This document shows, in pieces, positions 7,242 through 7,429 of a stretch of DNA of 7,429 bases. Location: contig CACXGH010000162.1 of the NCBI GenBank assembly GCA_902767175.1, positions 1 through 7,429 on the forward strand, written 5' to 3'. The translations under genes were made by a program, and so were the position numbers. The notes beneath the pieces are model-generated. The model saw nothing but the letters and a program-made list of their open reading frames with translations, had not been told where the DNA came from and ran no database searches. How positions within the stretch are numbered: position 1 is the stretch's first letter; each line of letters opens with the position of its first letter. The DNA is from an uncultured Ruminococcus sp. (lineage in GTDB: Bacteria; Bacillota; Clostridia; Oscillospirales; Acutalibacteraceae).

Positions 7242-7272
7242 AATTAAATACTTTTTCTCAAATGAGAAATAA

Positions 7273-7320
7273 AATCAGGCATATCCTTCCGGTAAAAGAA
7301 GAATATGCCTGATTATTTTT
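7273..7320 (+). terminator. Rho-independent terminator of the VWA operon
   Basis: AATCAGGCATAT (7273-7284) pairs perfectly with ATATGCCTGATT (7303-7314). After one C/A mismatch the stem continues with CTTC (7286-7289) and GAAG (7298-7301) around an 8-nt loop. ATTTTT follows. It begins 32 bases after the gene 2 stop. A weaker hairpin (TTTCTC 7254-7259 with GAGAAA 7264-7269) lies between the two. Confidence 0.9.
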
Positions 7321-7351
7321 CCTGAGTATGCTGATTATATGAGCAATTATA

Positions 7352-7429
7352 ACAAGCGTCGATGTCCCCCGAGTCTCGCCTGCCGGCTCGGTCGGTGCTT
7401 CTGCCTTCGGCAGAGGTGTCCACCGGACA
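7352..7429. other. GC-rich, hairpin-prone segment at the window edge (possible intergenic repeat)
   Basis: After the AT-rich terminator region the composition switches abruptly to GC-rich. Visible structures are TCTGCC-TTC-GGCAGA (7400-7414, extendable through a G-T pair to C7398-G7416), CCGAG (7369-7373) facing CTCGG (7387-7391), and the small palindrome TGTCC-ACC-GGACA (7417-7429) at the very edge. Such dense short palindromes suggest a dispersed REP-like element or the tip of a structured RNA. An alternative is the 3' end of a minus-strand gene: one minus frame is open from the edge to a stop at 7313-7315 (38 residues), but that stop falls in the terminator stem and the peptide is Arg/Asp/Ser-rich and unrecognised. 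The right end is cut off, so this is a description rather than an identification. Confidence 0.45.

Noticed and set aside
6705..7272. Several long overlapping frames on both strands across the Gln/Pro/Tyr repeat
   Set aside because: A 33-bp repeat without stops is automatically open in many frames. Their products are simple periodic peptides (Ser/Ile/Arg-rich, Leu/Arg-rich or Ala/Val/Thr-rich), and only the frame continuous with the signal peptide and membrane helices is credible.

Overview
The window looks like chromosomal DNA of a low-to-moderate GC Gram-positive anaerobe in class Clostridia, probably a Ruminococcus-like Oscillospiraceae member. The evidence is the EF-Tu C-terminus at the left edge, the strong AGG-type ribosome binding sites, the sigma-A promoter and the preference for codons such as CTT, AAG and GAG. 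The genus is an inference from the style of the sequence and is not proven.

Layout: positions 1-296 hold the 3' end of tuf (EF-Tu domain III). A perfect 12-bp hairpin terminator follows at 323-356. Positions 297-774 form a gene-poor spacer of 478 bases. It contains the tuf terminator, a striking 15-bp perfect inverted repeat (372-404), an unconvincing open frame, and then a near-consensus promoter (TTGAAA, 17 bp, extended TGTTATAAT) at 652-680. This promoter drives a two-gene operon. Gene 1 (775-4923, 1382 aa) is a membrane-anchored surface protein. It has two N-terminal membrane segments, a TPR-like helical region, an Ig-like pre-VWA segment, a von Willebrand A domain with an intact metal site, an IPT/TIG-like domain, and a beta-rich C-terminal part of about 480 residues that I cannot assign. 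Gene 2 (4923-7241, 772 aa) overlaps gene 1 by one base (TAATG). It encodes a signal peptide, several beta-sandwich domains, three membrane segments, and a cytoplasmic tail that is first Lys/Pro-rich and then six tandem copies of an 11-residue QQP(M/V)Q(Y/H)PQQY(P/T) repeat. A canonical terminator at 7273-7320 closes the operon.

The two operon proteins are probably made in coupled fashion and work together at the envelope. Gene 1 would place a metal-dependent VWA ligand- or partner-binding module and a large beta structure outside the cell. Gene 2 would place a beta-sandwich ectodomain outside and a low-complexity Gln/Pro/Tyr-rich tail inside. No enzyme, transporter, sortase signal or known pathway partner is visible, so the role (adhesion, surface assembly, or outside-to-inside scaffolding) is open. 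This pair is the candidate undescribed system.

The last ~78 bases (7352-7429) are abruptly GC-rich and hairpin-prone. They look like the edge of an intergenic repeat element or of another region cut off by the window.
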